The notes under the pieces were generated by a model. That model was given only the letters and a program-made list of their open reading frames with translations. It had not been told where the DNA came from and made no database searches. Positions 41,847 to 50,932 of a stretch of 64,000 nt of DNA are shown here, one piece after another (position 1 is the first letter of the stretch; each line of letters starts with the position of its first letter). Position numbers and translations under genes: made by a program. The stretch spans positions 62,001-126,000 of the forward strand of contig NZ_QEOL01000001.1 of NCBI RefSeq assembly GCF_003096715.1, read 5' to 3'. Source of the stretch: Paraburkholderia silvatlantica. Lineage in GTDB: Bacteria; Pseudomonadota; Gammaproteobacteria; Burkholderiales; Burkholderiaceae.

Positions 41847-43754
41847 ATGATCACTGCTCCGCTTCCTCTGGATGAGGACGTCCGCCTTCGGGCGCTGCGG
41901 CAACTCGACATACTCGACACCGATCCCGAAGAGGCGTTCGATCGCATCTCGCGGCTCGCCGCCTTCGCGTTCGACATGCCGATCGTGCTGATCTCGCTCG
42001 TGGACGAAGACCGCCAATGGTTCAAGTCGCACTGTGGGCTGGCCGCGTGCGAAACGCCGCGCAGCGTGTCGTTTTGTGCGCACGCCGTGCTGAGCAAGCG
42101 CATGCTCGTGGTGGAGGACGCGCTCGACGACGAACGCTTTCTCGATAATCCGCTCGTCACGGGCGCACCGAACATCCGTTTCTACGCGGGCTCGCCGCTG
42201 TGCCTCGCCGACGGCCAGGTGGTCGGCACGCTGTGCCTGATAGACGAAAAGCCGCGCGCGTTCGACGCCGCCCAGTCCGCAATGCTCGCGGATTTCGCGC
42301 ACCTCGTGGAACGCGAGCTGGAATTGCGCCGGCAGCTGAACCACTCGCGAACGGTGCACGAGCGCGACCGCCGTTCGCTCGCCATCAGCGAGGCGCGCTT
42401 TCGGACCGTGTTTCAGCAAACGCCGATCGGTAAGGCCGTGGTCGATCTCGACGGCCGTTTTCTCGATGTGAACCAGAAGTTCTCGCAGATCATCGGCTAC
42501 GAGGAGAGCGAGCTGCGCCGCCGCACGTTCGCATCGGTCACGCACCCGGCCGACATCGCCGCCGATCTCGCGCAAGTGGCCGAACTGCTCGCGGGGCGCC
42601 AGGCCACGTATGCTATCGAAAAGCGCTATCTGCGGCCCGACGGCCAAACCGTGTGGGTCAGTCTCGCGGTGTCGCTCGTGCGCGACGTGTCGGGCACGCC
42701 GCTGCATTTCATCGCGGCGGTGCAGGACATTACGAGCCGCAAGAAGAGCGAAGAGGCATTGCGCAACTATCACGTCGAGCTCGAAGAGCGCGTGCGCGAG
42801 CGCACGGCGGAACTGCGGCGCAGCCGCGACGCGCTGCAGACCATCACCGACAACGTGCCGGCGCTGATTGCCGTGGTCGATCGCGATCTTTGCTACCAGT
42901 TCAACAACGAGACGTTCAGGCGCGTGTTTGGCGCGGAGCCGGCAGCGTTGCGCGGGCGCCGCCTGAGCGAGACGCTTCGCCCCGAAGTCTTCGAGCAGTT
43001 GCAGCCGCTGTTTGCGCGCGCGCTGGCGGGCGAGCGCGTGACCTGCGACGAGGTGCGTTATCGGGCCGATACCGACCGCGTGTGGTCGGCCACCTACATT
43101 CCGGCCAGGCGCGAAGGCAAGGTGACGGGCTTCTACGTGATGGCGCACGACGTGACCGAGCAGCGCCGCACCGAGCAACGCCTGCGCGAGGGCGCGCTGA
43201 TCGACCCGCTCACGGGGCTCGCGAATCGGCGCGCGCTGCAGGAGACGCTGCGCGAACTGCGTGCGAGCGGTGGGCCTTTCGCGCTCTTCTTCGTGGACAT
43301 GGATGGCTTCAAGTCCATCAACGACCGCTACGGCCACGATGTGGGCGACGCTTTGCTCAGGGAGGTCGCGCGCAGGCTCGCCGCCACCGTGCGCATGGGC
43401 GACGTGGTGAGCCGCCTGGGCGGCGACGAATTCGTGGTGGCAAGCCGCGGCGTGCGCGACGCGCGTACCGGCGAGCGCATCGCGGCGGCCATTTGCCGTG
43501 AAGTGTCGAAGGCGTTCGTCGTCGCGGGCCGCGTGATCGAGACGAGCGCGAGCGTGGGTGTCGTGCTGACTGGCGTGACAGGCGCGGCCGGTGTGGTGGA
43601 CGCGACGAGCGCGGTGCTCTCGGCCGAAGCCGGGAACCGGGCGCTGGCCGACGATCCGCTGGGTCTTGCCGATGCGGCCATGTACGAAGCCAAGCGCGCG
43701 GGACGCAATACGTGGCGGTTGGCGCCGGGCGCTGAAGCGATGGCGGCGTCGTGA
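41847..43754 (+). CDS. Diguanylate cyclase with GAF and two PAS domains
   Basis: This is a cytoplasmic c-di-GMP synthase of about 635 residues. A GAF domain (about 22-160: FDRISRLAAFAFDMPIVLIS, CAHAVLSKRMLVVEDAL), a first PAS/PAC (about 185-305: FRTVFQQTPIGKAVVDLDGR), a coiled linker, a second PAS (about 325-440) and a GGDEF domain (about 450-625) are seen. The active site reads SRLGGDEFVVASRG, and the allosteric I-site RMGD stands five residues before it, so product inhibition is expected. Met/His/Cys in the GAF domain could bind a small ligand, but none is identified. A terminator follows at 43783. Confidence 0.92.
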   Translation: MITAPLPLDEDVRLRALRQLDILDTDPEEAFDRISRLAAFAFDMPIVLISLVDEDRQWFKSHCGLAACETPRSVSFCAHAVLSKRMLVVEDALDDERFLDNPLVTGAPNIRFYAGSPLCLADGQVVGTLCLIDEKPRAFDAAQSAMLADFAHLVERELELRRQLNHSRTVHERDRRSLAISEARFRTVFQQTPIGKAVVDLDGRFLDVNQKFSQIIGYEESELRRRTFASVTHPADIAADLAQVAELLAGRQATYAIEKRYLRPDGQTVWVSLAVSLVRDVSGTPLHFIAAVQDITSRKKSEEALRNYHVELEERVRERTAELRRSRDALQTITDNVPALIAVVDRDLCYQFNNETFRRVFGAEPAALRGRRLSETLRPEVFEQLQPLFARALAGERVTCDEVRYRADTDRVWSATYIPARREGKVTGFYVMAHDVTEQRRTEQRLREGALIDPLTGLANRRALQETLRELRASGGPFALFFVDMDGFKSINDRYGHDVGDALLREVARRLAATVRMGDVVSRLGGDEFVVASRGVRDARTGERIAAAICREVSKAFVVAGRVIETSASVGVVLTGVTGAAGVVDATSAVLSAEAGNRALADDPLGLADAAMYEAKRAGRNTWRLAPGAEAMAAS

Positions 43755-43782
43755 AGCCGCGCACGCCGTTTTCATGATTCGA

Positions 43783-43809
43783 TTGCCGCCGGTGCCTGGC
43801 CGGCGGCAA
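43783..43809 (+). terminator. Terminator hairpin after the GGDEF gene
   Basis: TTGCCGCCGG (43783-43792), a 7-nt loop, and CCGGCGGCAA (43800-43809) form a perfect 10-bp stem 28 bp after the stop. No U-tract follows, but the stem is very stable. Confidence 0.65.
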
Positions 43810-44000
43810 GTGCAGCACCACGCTCCACGCGCCGCCGCACGCCTTATCTCGCCTGCGGGCGGCACGTCTTTCCGGCTTGTGCCGGGTTCTCCTTCCAAAA
43901 TCCTGCAACGTGGCCGGGGCGCGCAGCCGGGCGCCTCGTTGTGCCAGGTCAAGCCAATTTTCCCCTTGTTTTGCTTGAACAGGGTAAACGCGGGGCGTGA

Positions 44001-44016
44001 TGAAAATAAATTTTCA
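44001..44016. promoter_or_regulatory. Probable RpiR-family operator, upstream copy
   Basis: TGAAAATAAATTTTCA has perfect 7-bp arms around AA. It lies 59 bp before the regulator start. AT-rich dyads of this type are typical of RpiR-family sites. Confidence 0.55.
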
Positions 44017-44030
44017 CTAAGATTCGACCA

Positions 44031-44046
44031 TGTAATTTTATTTACG
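44031..44046. promoter_or_regulatory. Possible second RpiR-family site or promoter -10 region
   Basis: TGTAATTTTATTTACG is an imperfect dyad (TGTAA/TTACG) exactly 30 bp (three helical turns) after the first site. It may also contain the -10 element of the operon. Confidence 0.4.
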
Positions 44047-44074
44047 GCTTTGCCGTTCCAACGCCTGCCCACGC

Positions 44075-45016
44075 GTGCCAACCCCACCCTCAACGCCGGA
44101 TACGCACGAAACGCCCGAAGCCGGGATCGTCGCGCGCATTACCGCCGCGATGCCCGTTCTCACGCCGGGCCACCGGCGCATGGCCGAATACGTGCTCGCG
44201 AACCTGTTTCACGCCGCGACCATGCGCATCGACGAACTGGCGGCTGCGGTGGGCGCGTCGGTGGCCACGGCCAACCGCTTTGCGCGCGCACTCGGGTTCG
44301 ACGGCTATGCGCAGTTTCGCGAGGCGCTCGTGCGCGGCTTCGAGGCCACGCTCGCGCCGGTCGAGCGGCTGCGCAGCGCGCAGGAATCGCCGGCCAGCGG
44401 CGCCGAATTGTTCGGCGCCTCGCTGGAGCAGGCCGAGTCGAACCTGCGTTTGTCGCGCCAGTCGATCGACAGCGAAGCGGCCGCCGCAGCCGTCGACGCG
44501 ATCCTCTCGGCGCGCCGCGTCTACGTGATCGGCTCGGGCACGAGCGCGTTTCTCGCCGGGCTCATGGAGAACGCATTGCTGCCGTACCTCGACAACGTGC
44601 GGGCGCTCGCGTCGGTCGGCGGGCCCACGCATTCGGCGCGCAGGCTGCTCGGCGCGAACAAGGACGATCTCGTGATCGGCATCGCGTTTCCGCGCTACGT
44701 GGACGACACGATCAAGCTCTCGCGTCACGCTGCGAAGCTGGGCGCGCGCGTGCTCGCGCTCACCGACAGCATCGACTCTCCGCTTGCGCGCTTCGCCGAT
44801 CTCACGCTGCTGATCCGCTCCGAGCGTCGCCTCGCGGCGAACTCGGAAGCCGCGGTGCTGGCCGTCATCGAAGCGCTGTGCGATGCCGTGGCGTTGCGCG
44901 CGAAGGATTCCGTCGTCGCCGCGGCGGCCATCACCGAATCGGTGCTGCCGTGGCTTACCTCGGCCCCGGCGCAGGCGCCTGCCGCCCTATCTTCCCCAGC
45001 GAAAACGAAGTCATGA
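44075..45016 (+). CDS. RpiR/MurR family transcriptional regulator
   Basis: This is a regulator of about 313 residues with an N-terminal RpiR HTH (about 18-95: VLTPGHRRMAEYVLANLFHA, IDELAAAVGASVATANRFARALGF) and a SIS sugar-isomerase domain (about 125-260: RRVYVIGSGTSAFLAGLMEN, DLVIGIAFPRYVDDTIKLS). The start is a GTG without an obvious ribosome site. It overlaps the asparaginase gene by 4 bp. In other proteobacteria a similar regulator heads isoaspartyl peptidase plus glutathione/dipeptide transport operons, so the effector may be amino-acid related rather than a sugar. Confidence 0.88.
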   Translation: MPTPPSTPDTHETPEAGIVARITAAMPVLTPGHRRMAEYVLANLFHAATMRIDELAAAVGASVATANRFARALGFDGYAQFREALVRGFEATLAPVERLRSAQESPASGAELFGASLEQAESNLRLSRQSIDSEAAAAAVDAILSARRVYVIGSGTSAFLAGLMENALLPYLDNVRALASVGGPTHSARRLLGANKDDLVIGIAFPRYVDDTIKLSRHAAKLGARVLALTDSIDSPLARFADLTLLIRSERRLAANSEAAVLAVIEALCDAVALRAKDSVVAAAAITESVLPWLTSAPAQAPAALSSPAKTKS

Positions 45017-46008
45017 AATCGAACGCAGTCATTGCCATCCACGGCGGCGCCGGCACGATCCTGCGCGCCTCGATGGCGCCCGAAGTCGAAACCCGGTATC
45101 TCGACGCGCTGAGCGGCATTCTCGCGGCTGGCCAGCGCATCCTGGCCGCTGGCGGCAGCGCGCTAGACGCTGTCGAGCAAGCGGTGCGTCTGCTCGAAGA
45201 CTGTCCGCTTTTCAACGCGGGCCACGGCGCGGTCTTCACGTCCGCCGGCACGCATGAACTCGACGCCTCGATCATGGACGGCCGCACGCTCGAAGCGGGC
45301 GCCGTGTGCTGCGTGAAGCATGTGCGCAATCCGGTGCTGGCAGCGCGCCGCGTGCTGGAAAAGAGCGAGCACGTGCTCTTCACGGGCGAAGGTGCGGAAG
45401 CGTTTGCGGCGGCACAGGGTCTCGAATTCGTCGATCCCGGTTATTTCCACACCGATGCGCGCTACCGCCAGTGGCTGCTTGCACGCGGCGAAGCACGCGC
45501 GATGCTCGATCACGACGGCGCAACGCTCGAAGCGAAGGCGGCGGCAAACGCATCGGCAGACAGCCTGCCGCACGAGCCGATCGACCCGAACCGCAAATTC
45601 GGCACCGTGGGCGCGGTGGCGCTCGACGCGCACGGCCATCTCGCGGCGGCGACTTCGACAGGGGGCATCACGAACAAGCAGGTGGGCCGCGTGGGCGACG
45701 CGCCGCTGATCGGCGCCGGCTGCTATGCCGACGACGCTACCTGTGCGGTGTCCACCACGGGGTCGGGCGAAATGTTCATGCGCATGGTCGCGGCTTATGA
45801 CGTGGCGGCGCAGATGAAATATCGCGGTGTTTCGCTTTCCGAAGCAGCAACGAATGTCGTGATGGAGCAATTGCCGCGCATCGACGGCCGTGGCGGCCTG
45901 ATCGCCGTGGACGCACAAGGCAACGTGGTCCTGCCGTTCAACACCGAAGGCATGTATCGCGGCTACGCGCGCGTGGGCGAAGCGCCCGTTGCGTCGATCT
46001 ACGTTTAA
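45013..46008 (+). CDS. iaaA: Isoaspartyl peptidase / plant-type L-asparaginase IaaA
   Basis: This is an N-terminal-nucleophile hydrolase of 331 residues made as a precursor that cleaves itself. The nucleophile Thr is in RKFGTVGAVALD (about residue 198), giving alpha and beta subunits. Other family blocks are AIHGGAGTI, NAGHGAVFTSAGTHELDASIMDG, STGGITNKQVGRVGDAPLIGAG and STTGSGEMFMR. It hydrolyses beta-aspartyl dipeptides and asparagine in the cytoplasm. It is translationally coupled to the RpiR-type regulator (ATGA overlap). No glutathione transporter genes follow, unlike many relatives. A strong bidirectional terminator lies at 46111. Confidence 0.93.
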   Translation: MKSNAVIAIHGGAGTILRASMAPEVETRYLDALSGILAAGQRILAAGGSALDAVEQAVRLLEDCPLFNAGHGAVFTSAGTHELDASIMDGRTLEAGAVCCVKHVRNPVLAARRVLEKSEHVLFTGEGAEAFAAAQGLEFVDPGYFHTDARYRQWLLARGEARAMLDHDGATLEAKAAANASADSLPHEPIDPNRKFGTVGAVALDAHGHLAAATSTGGITNKQVGRVGDAPLIGAGCYADDATCAVSTTGSGEMFMRMVAAYDVAAQMKYRGVSLSEAATNVVMEQLPRIDGRGGLIAVDAQGNVVLPFNTEGMYRGYARVGEAPVASIYV

Positions 46009-46110
46009 GCGGCGCATCGTTTTGCGCACCAGACGAAGGAATCCTCATCGTGCAGACGTCCTCGCACTCAGTCGTGCAACTAACTGTCAGTCGCGTCATA
46101 CATCGCGCAA

Positions 46111-46137
46111 CGGATTGGCGGCTTTCCCGCCAATCCG
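46111..46137. terminator. Bidirectional terminator between iaaA and glgX
   Basis: CGGATTGGCGG (46111-46121), loop CTTTC, CCGCCAATCCG (46127-46137): a perfect 11-bp stem between convergent genes. Confidence 0.65.
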
Positions 46138-46152
46138 CGAAAAGCCTGCCGC

Positions 46153-48330
46153 TCACCCGGTGAGATCTTCCTCCAGGCGATCGAACACCCGCTGCGTCGC
46201 GCCACGCGCGTGCAGCGCGAACAGCAGCAGGGAACGGCCCGTCACCTGGTAAATATCGCCCGCTTCGAATTCGGGCAGTTCGTCGCGCACGGGCATGTTC
46301 GTGTCGATGAGGCAGCTCCACTGATCGTTGCCCGGCACGGAAGGCAGCGTGAATTCCACCACGTCGTGATAGGCGTTGAGCACGATGAGCATGGTCGCAT
46401 CCGAGGCGAGGCGCATGATACCGCTCGTTTGCGAGCGTCCGTCGATCAGCATGCCGAAGCAACGCATGGCCGGATCGTCCCACTGCTCATGGGCGAGGGG
46501 CACGCCGGCGGGCGAGAGCCATTCGACGTCGGTGACGTCGAGCGTGGCGTTGTGCTCGCCGATCAGAAACCGGTTCCGGCGCAGCACCGGCAGTGCATGG
46601 CGCAGCGCGGTGAGCTTGCGCACGAAGTCGGCGAGCGCGCGCCCCGCGTCGTCAATGCCCTCCCAGTCCACCCAGCTCACCTCGTTGTCCTGACAATACG
46701 CATTGTTGTTGCCGCGCTGCGTGCGGCCGAACTCGTCGCCCGCGAGCAGCATGGGCGTGCCCTGCGAGAGTAGCAGCGTGGCGAGGAAGTTGCGCTTCTG
46801 GCGCTCGCGCAGCGCCCGGATCTCAGGGTCGTCGGTCGGGCCTTCCGCGCCGCAGTTCCAGGAGAGATTGTCGCCGTGGCCGTCGCGGTTCTCTTCGCCG
46901 TTGGCTTCGTTGTGACGCTCGTTGTACGAAACGAGATCGTTCAGCGTGAAGCCGTCGTGCGCGGTGACGAAGTTCACGCTCGACCATGGCCGCCGCCCGC
47001 GCCGGTTGAAGCTGTCGCCCGAGGCGCACAGGCGCGTGGCGAGTTCGGGTGCCTTGCCCTCGTCGCCTTTCCACCAGGCGCGCGCGGTGTCGCGAAAGCG
47101 GTCGTTCCATTCCATCCACCCGGGCGGGAATCCGCCCACCTGGTAGCCGCCCGGTCCGCAATCCCAGGGCTCGGCAATCAGCTTCACGCTCGCGAGTATC
47201 GGGTCCTGGCGGCAACTGTCGAGAAAACCGCCGCCTTCGTCGAAGCCGTAGGGCTCGCGCCCGAGGATCGTCGCGAGGTCGAAGCGAAAACCATCCACGC
47301 CCATTTCCAGCACCCAGTAGCGCAGGCTGTCCGTGACCATCTGCAGCACGCGCGGGTGAGAGAGATTGAGCGTATTGCCCGTGCCGGTGTCGTTGATGTA
47401 GTAGCGCCTGTCTTCGGGTAGCCGGTAGTACGAAGCATTGTCGATTCCGCGAAACGAGAGCGTCGGACCCAGTTCGCTGCCTTCGGCGGTGTGGTTGTAA
47501 ACCACGTCGAGTATGACTTCGAGACCCGCCTGATGCAGCCGGTCCACCATGTTCTTGAACTCGTCGATCGAGCCGTGCGCGCCCACCGAGTAGCGCGGGT
47601 CCGGCGCGAAGAAGCCGATGGTGTTGTAGCCCCAGTAGTTCGTGAGGCCGCGTTCGAGCAGGTGCGAGTCGTTGACGAAGGTGTGGATCGGCAGTAGCTC
47701 CACGGATGTCACGCCAAGTCCGCGGATATATTCGAGCACCGGCGTTTGCGCGAGCCCGGCGAAGGTGCCGCGCTCGTCGGGCGGTACGTCGGGATGGCGG
47801 ATCGTGAAGCCACGCACATGCGTCTCGTAGATGATCGTGCGCTCGCGCGGCACACGCTCGCGCATCGGGTGGTGCCAGGTAAAGCCCTGATCGACCACGC
47901 GGCAGCGCGGCACATAACGCGCACTGTCTCGCGTGTCGAACGAAAGATCGCCGTCGGGGCTGCCGATCGTATAACCGAACACGGCGGGATGCCAGCGCAG
48001 CGCGCCCACGTGCGCCTTCGCATAGGGATCGAGCAGCAGCTTGTGCGGATTGAAGCGATGGCCCGCCTGCGGCTCGTACGGCCCATGCACGCGGTACCCA
48101 TAGATCGCACCCGGTTCGAGGTCCGGCAGATAGACGTGCCAGACCTCGTCGGTGTATTCGGGCAACGCGATGCGTTCGAGTTCGCGCAGGCCGTTCTTGT
48201 CGAACAGACACAACTCGACCTTTGCAGCGTTCGCCGAGAAGAGCGCGAAGTTCACGCCGCGACCGTTCCAGGTGGCGCCGAGCGGGAACGGCTGTCCTTC
48301 TACGATGCGGGTAGCGGTTTTCTTCTTCAT
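46153..48330 (-). CDS. glgX: Glycogen debranching enzyme GlgX
   Basis: This is a GH13 isoamylase-type enzyme, about 725 residues, that removes alpha-1,6 branches from phosphorylase-limited glycogen. An N-terminal CBM48 (about 10-115: [20 protein letters not shown]) precedes the barrel. Catalytic residues are in [17 protein letters not shown] (Asp nucleophile), [16 protein letters not shown] (Glu acid) and [17 protein letters not shown] (Asp). [19 protein letters not shown] is the typical late block. The ATG of MKKKTATR was chosen; an in-frame GTG lies 14 codons upstream. No other glg or tre genes are in the window, so it may be at the edge of such a cluster or isolated. Confidence 0.94.
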   Translation of the reverse strand: MKKKTATRIVEGQPFPLGATWNGRGVNFALFSANAAKVELCLFDKNGLRELERIALPEYTDEVWHVYLPDLEPGAIYGYRVHGPYEPQAGHRFNPHKLLLDPYAKAHVGALRWHPAVFGYTIGSPDGDLSFDTRDSARYVPRCRVVDQGFTWHHPMRERVPRERTIIYETHVRGFTIRHPDVPPDERGTFAGLAQTPVLEYIRGLGVTSVELLPIHTFVNDSHLLERGLTNYWGYNTIGFFAPDPRYSVGAHGSIDEFKNMVDRLHQAGLEVILDVVYNHTAEGSELGPTLSFRGIDNASYYRLPEDRRYYINDTGTGNTLNLSHPRVLQMVTDSLRYWVLEMGVDGFRFDLATILGREPYGFDEGGGFLDSCRQDPILASVKLIAEPWDCGPGGYQVGGFPPGWMEWNDRFRDTARAWWKGDEGKAPELATRLCASGDSFNRRGRRPWSSVNFVTAHDGFTLNDLVSYNERHNEANGEENRDGHGDNLSWNCGAEGPTDDPEIRALRERQKRNFLATLLLSQGTPMLLAGDEFGRTQRGNNNAYCQDNEVSWVDWEGIDDAGRALADFVRKLTALRHALPVLRRNRFLIGEHNATLDVTDVEWLSPAGVPLAHEQWDDPAMRCFGMLIDGRSQTSGIMRLASDATMLIVLNAYHDVVEFTLPSVPGNDQWSCLIDTNMPVRDELPEFEAGDIYQVTGRSLLLFALHARGATQRVFDRLEEDLTG

Positions 48331-48559
48331 GGTCTGGTCGGTTGGGGACGCGATGGGGCGTGCCTCCAACACTGTTGCGCGCGAGGGCGGGGGCTTGAAT
48401 CAAGCAAGGTTTGGGCCTAAAAGGCCCGGCGCAGGGGAAGGACGAGGAGAGAGGGGCTGGATGCGCGGGGCACCGCGGTGGTGCGCGCTGCGAGCGTGTA
48501 GCTTTGGCGCAGCGCGTGCACAGATTTACCGATTCACTTCATGAGTTCGCGCGCGCCTT

Positions 48560-48883
48560 CTATTTCACGGTTTGCACGACCTCGAAGCCTTCGAACTCAG
48601 GGTGGCTCAAGTAGAGCGGACGGTTTGCACCGCCCGCATTGCCCGCGTTTCGATGCGCCGCGCGAAATGCGTCGGAGCGCGTCCAGTCGTCGAAGTGTGC
48701 GTGGCTCGCCCAGATCGTGTGGCTCGCATAGAGCACATGGTCTTCGCGCTGCGGGCCTTTGAGCAGATGAAACTCGATGAAGCCGGGTACTTGCTTCAAG
48801 TGCGTGTCGCGCGTGGCCCAGACTTCCTCGAATGCGGCCTCGGAGCCCGGCGCGACCTTGAAGCGGTTCATGGCGATATACAT
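48560..48883 (-). CDS. Antibiotic biosynthesis monooxygenase (ABM) domain protein
   Basis: This is a 107-residue ferredoxin-like dimer protein of the ABM/IsdG-like superfamily. It shows MYIAMNRFKVAPGSEAAFEEVW, then QVPGFIEFHLLKG, HVLYASHTIWASHAHFDDWTRSDAFRAAH and the final HPEFEGFEVV strand. The HmoA-like pattern (N-x-F-x-V and W-x-S...F-x-x-W) suggests a haem-degrading or quinol-related oxygenase, but most members are uncharacterised. GAGGAATGCC precedes the ATG. A hairpin at 48922 separates it from the upstream osmoprotectant operon. Confidence 0.85.
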   Translation of the reverse strand: MYIAMNRFKVAPGSEAAFEEVWATRDTHLKQVPGFIEFHLLKGPQREDHVLYASHTIWASHAHFDDWTRSDAFRAAHRNAGNAGGANRPLYLSHPEFEGFEVVQTVK

Positions 48884-48921
48884 GCGGCATTCCTCTTCGC
48901 GTACGGAAAATCGATATGCGA

Positions 48922-48947
48922 GGCGGCGGGTGACTACGCCCGCCGCC
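48922..48947 (-). terminator. Terminator-like hairpin after the osmoprotectant operon
   Basis: GGCGGCGGG (48922-48930), 8-nt loop, CCCGCCGCC (48939-48947) form a 9-bp GC stem. On the minus strand it follows the last gene of the osmoprotectant operon by 156 bp and precedes the ABM gene. A weak T-rich stretch (ATTTTCC) occurs 11-17 nt downstream. Confidence 0.5.
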
Positions 48948-49102
48948 GCTTCGAGTTCCGATTATAAGAGGCCGTGAAAGCGCTCGCGCAGCGCCAGGCC
49001 CTCAGCTTCAGGTAGTACGCGACATCGCGCCCGAGGGCGGGCGCAGTGTCGTGGTCGGATTGCGCACTGCGCTCCAGCACGCGTTCTGGCGTGACCCCCC
49101 GC

Positions 49103-50272
49103 TCACACAGTCGCGGCCGCCGGCCGCAGCACCGCGCTCGGCGGCTGTCCGGTCTGCTGCCGCGAGCGGCCCGAACTCAGATAGTCGGCTATCGAATCCT
49201 GCGTGATCTCGCCTACGTAGGCGCCCTCGGCGTCGAGCACCGGCATCCACGAGGCACGGAACTGGTACATCTTCGAGAGCACGATGCGCAGGTTGTCGTC
49301 GACGGAAACCGTCGCGGGGAAGGGCGTGATGCGATCACCGCACACGCCTTCGGCCCCGCGCGCGGCGCGCCGCGCCACGAAGCCGAGCGCGTGCTGCGCG
49401 TCGTCGAGCACGGTGAGGTAGCGCGCATCGCTTTCGTCCATCGCGGCGAACGCGTGCGAGAGCGGCGTTTCGGCGCGTGCGGTTTCGGGCTGCGTGGCAG
49501 CGTCGCCGGCCTTCACGAGCAAGAGGCGCTTGAGCGTACTGTCCTGGCCCACGAACTGCGCGACGAAGTCGTCATGCGGGCGCGCGAGCAGCGTATCGGG
49601 ATGGTCGTACTGCACGAGCCTGCCGCGGCGGAACACCGCGATGCGGTCGCCCAGCTTGATCGCCTCGTCGATATCGTGGCTCACCATGATGACGGTCTTC
49701 CTGAGTTGCCGCTGCATCTGGAAGAACTCGTTCTGGATGGTCTCGCGATTGATCGGATCGACCGCGCCGAAAGGCTCGTCCATGAGCAGCACGGGCGGGT
49801 CGGCGGCCAGCGCGCGAATCACGCCGATACGCTGCTGCTGCCCGCCCGAAAGTTCGCGCGGATAGCGCTTCAAATACAGCTTCGGGTCGAGCGCGACCAT
49901 CGACATCAGTTCTGCCGCGCGCTCTGCGCAGCGCTTCTTGTTCCAGCCGAGCAGGCGCGGCACGACCGTGATGTTCTCCTCGATTGTCATGTTCGGAAAG
50001 AGGCCGATCTGCTGGATCACATAGCCGATGTGGCGGCGCAGATCCACTTCGTTCAGGCCCGTGGTGTCCTCGCCGTTGATGAGCACGCGGCCCGAGGTCG
50101 GCTCGATCAGCCGGTTGATCATCTTGAGCGTGGTGGTCTTGCCGCAGCCCGACGGGCCAAGGAAAACGCAGATCTCGCCTTCGGCCACCGAAAGGCTCAC
50201 CGAGTCGACGGCGCGCACGGCCTGGCCGTCTTTCTGCGTGAAAGTCTTCGTGAGTTGGTCGAGTTCGATCAT
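49103..50272 (-). CDS. Osmoprotectant ABC transporter ATP-binding protein (OsmV/OpuCA-like)
   Basis: This is the ATPase of a quaternary-amine (glycine betaine/choline-type) importer, 389 residues. Walker A GPSGCGKTT, signature LSGGQQQRIGVIRAL, Walker B VLLMDEPFGAVDP and switch VSHDIDEA are present, followed by a C-terminal regulatory part. This holds two CBS motifs (about 265-375: SHAFAAMDESDARYLTVLDD, ASWMPVLDAEGAYVGEITQD), which in OpuA-type systems sense ionic strength. It is the last gene of the operon and overlaps the permease by 4 bp. AAAGGAG precedes the start. Confidence 0.92.
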   Translation of the reverse strand: MIELDQLTKTFTQKDGQAVRAVDSVSLSVAEGEICVFLGPSGCGKTTTLKMINRLIEPTSGRVLINGEDTTGLNEVDLRRHIGYVIQQIGLFPNMTIEENITVVPRLLGWNKKRCAERAAELMSMVALDPKLYLKRYPRELSGGQQQRIGVIRALAADPPVLLMDEPFGAVDPINRETIQNEFFQMQRQLRKTVIMVSHDIDEAIKLGDRIAVFRRGRLVQYDHPDTLLARPHDDFVAQFVGQDSTLKRLLLVKAGDAATQPETARAETPLSHAFAAMDESDARYLTVLDDAQHALGFVARRAARGAEGVCGDRITPFPATVSVDDNLRIVLSKMYQFRASWMPVLDAEGAYVGEITQDSIADYLSSGRSRQQTGQPPSAVLRPAAATV

Positions 50273-50922
50273 GTCTTCTGTACTCCTTTCGGTGTCAATG
50301 CGCGCTGCAGCATCTGCAGCAACAGGTCGGCGACGATCGCGAGCACGCTCACGAGCACGGCGCCCACGAGCAGCTTCATCATGCTGCTCTGGCCGATGGC
50401 GCGAATGATCAGCGTCCCGAGGCCGCCCGCGCCGATCACGGCGGCAATGGTCATCACGCCGATGTTCATCACGACCGCCATGCGCACGCCCGCGAGAATC
50501 ACGGGCACGGCCAGCGGCAAATCGACTAGACGCAGTCGTTGCCACGACGTCATGCCAATGCCAGTGCCGGCTTCCTTGATGCCCGCGTCCACGTTGCGCA
50601 GCGCGAGGTAGGTGTTGCGCATGATGGGCAGCAGCGAGTAGAGAAACACCGCCGTGACGGCTGGCACCGCGCCGATGCCCTGGCCGAAGCGCGAGAACAC
50701 CGGGATCATCAGGCCGAACAGCGCGATGGAGGGCAGCGTGAGGATGATGGTCGCCAATCCCAGCAGCGGCGCCGCAAGCCAGTCGTGGCGGTTGATGAGC
50801 ACGCCGAGCGGCACGCCCGCAATGATCGCGCAGCCCACGGCGACGCCCACGAGGCAGAGATGCTGGAGCGTGAGCTGCAGCAGTTCGGGCCAGTTCGAAG
50901 CGAGATAGTCGAATACGTTCAT
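50269..50922 (-). CDS. Osmoprotectant ABC transporter permease (OsmW/YehW-like)
   Basis: This is an inner-membrane permease of 217 residues with about six hydrophobic segments. The ATPase-contact EAA-type loop reads LRNVDAGIKEAGTGIGMTSWQRLRLVDLPLA, shown here in part as KEAGTGIGMTSWQRL. VIGAGGLGTLIIRAI is the following conserved turn. It is one of two permeases in the operon (the other at 51853) and forms a heterodimer with it by analogy with YehW/YehY and OsmW/OsmY. Confidence 0.9.
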   Translation of the reverse strand: MNVFDYLASNWPELLQLTLQHLCLVGVAVGCAIIAGVPLGVLINRHDWLAAPLLGLATIILTLPSIALFGLMIPVFSRFGQGIGAVPAVTAVFLYSLLPIMRNTYLALRNVDAGIKEAGTGIGMTSWQRLRLVDLPLAVPVILAGVRMAVVMNIGVMTIAAVIGAGGLGTLIIRAIGQSSMMKLLVGAVLVSVLAIVADLLLQMLQRALTPKGVQKT

Positions 50923-50932
50923 GCGGCCTCCT

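Larger units (their letters stand above)
43755..44074. other. Intergenic region, GGDEF gene to rpiR-type gene
   Basis: No gene is supported in these 320 bp. They hold a strong terminator hairpin (43783-43809) and, next to the following gene, two AT-rich dyads (44001-44016 and 44031-44046). Confidence 0.5.
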
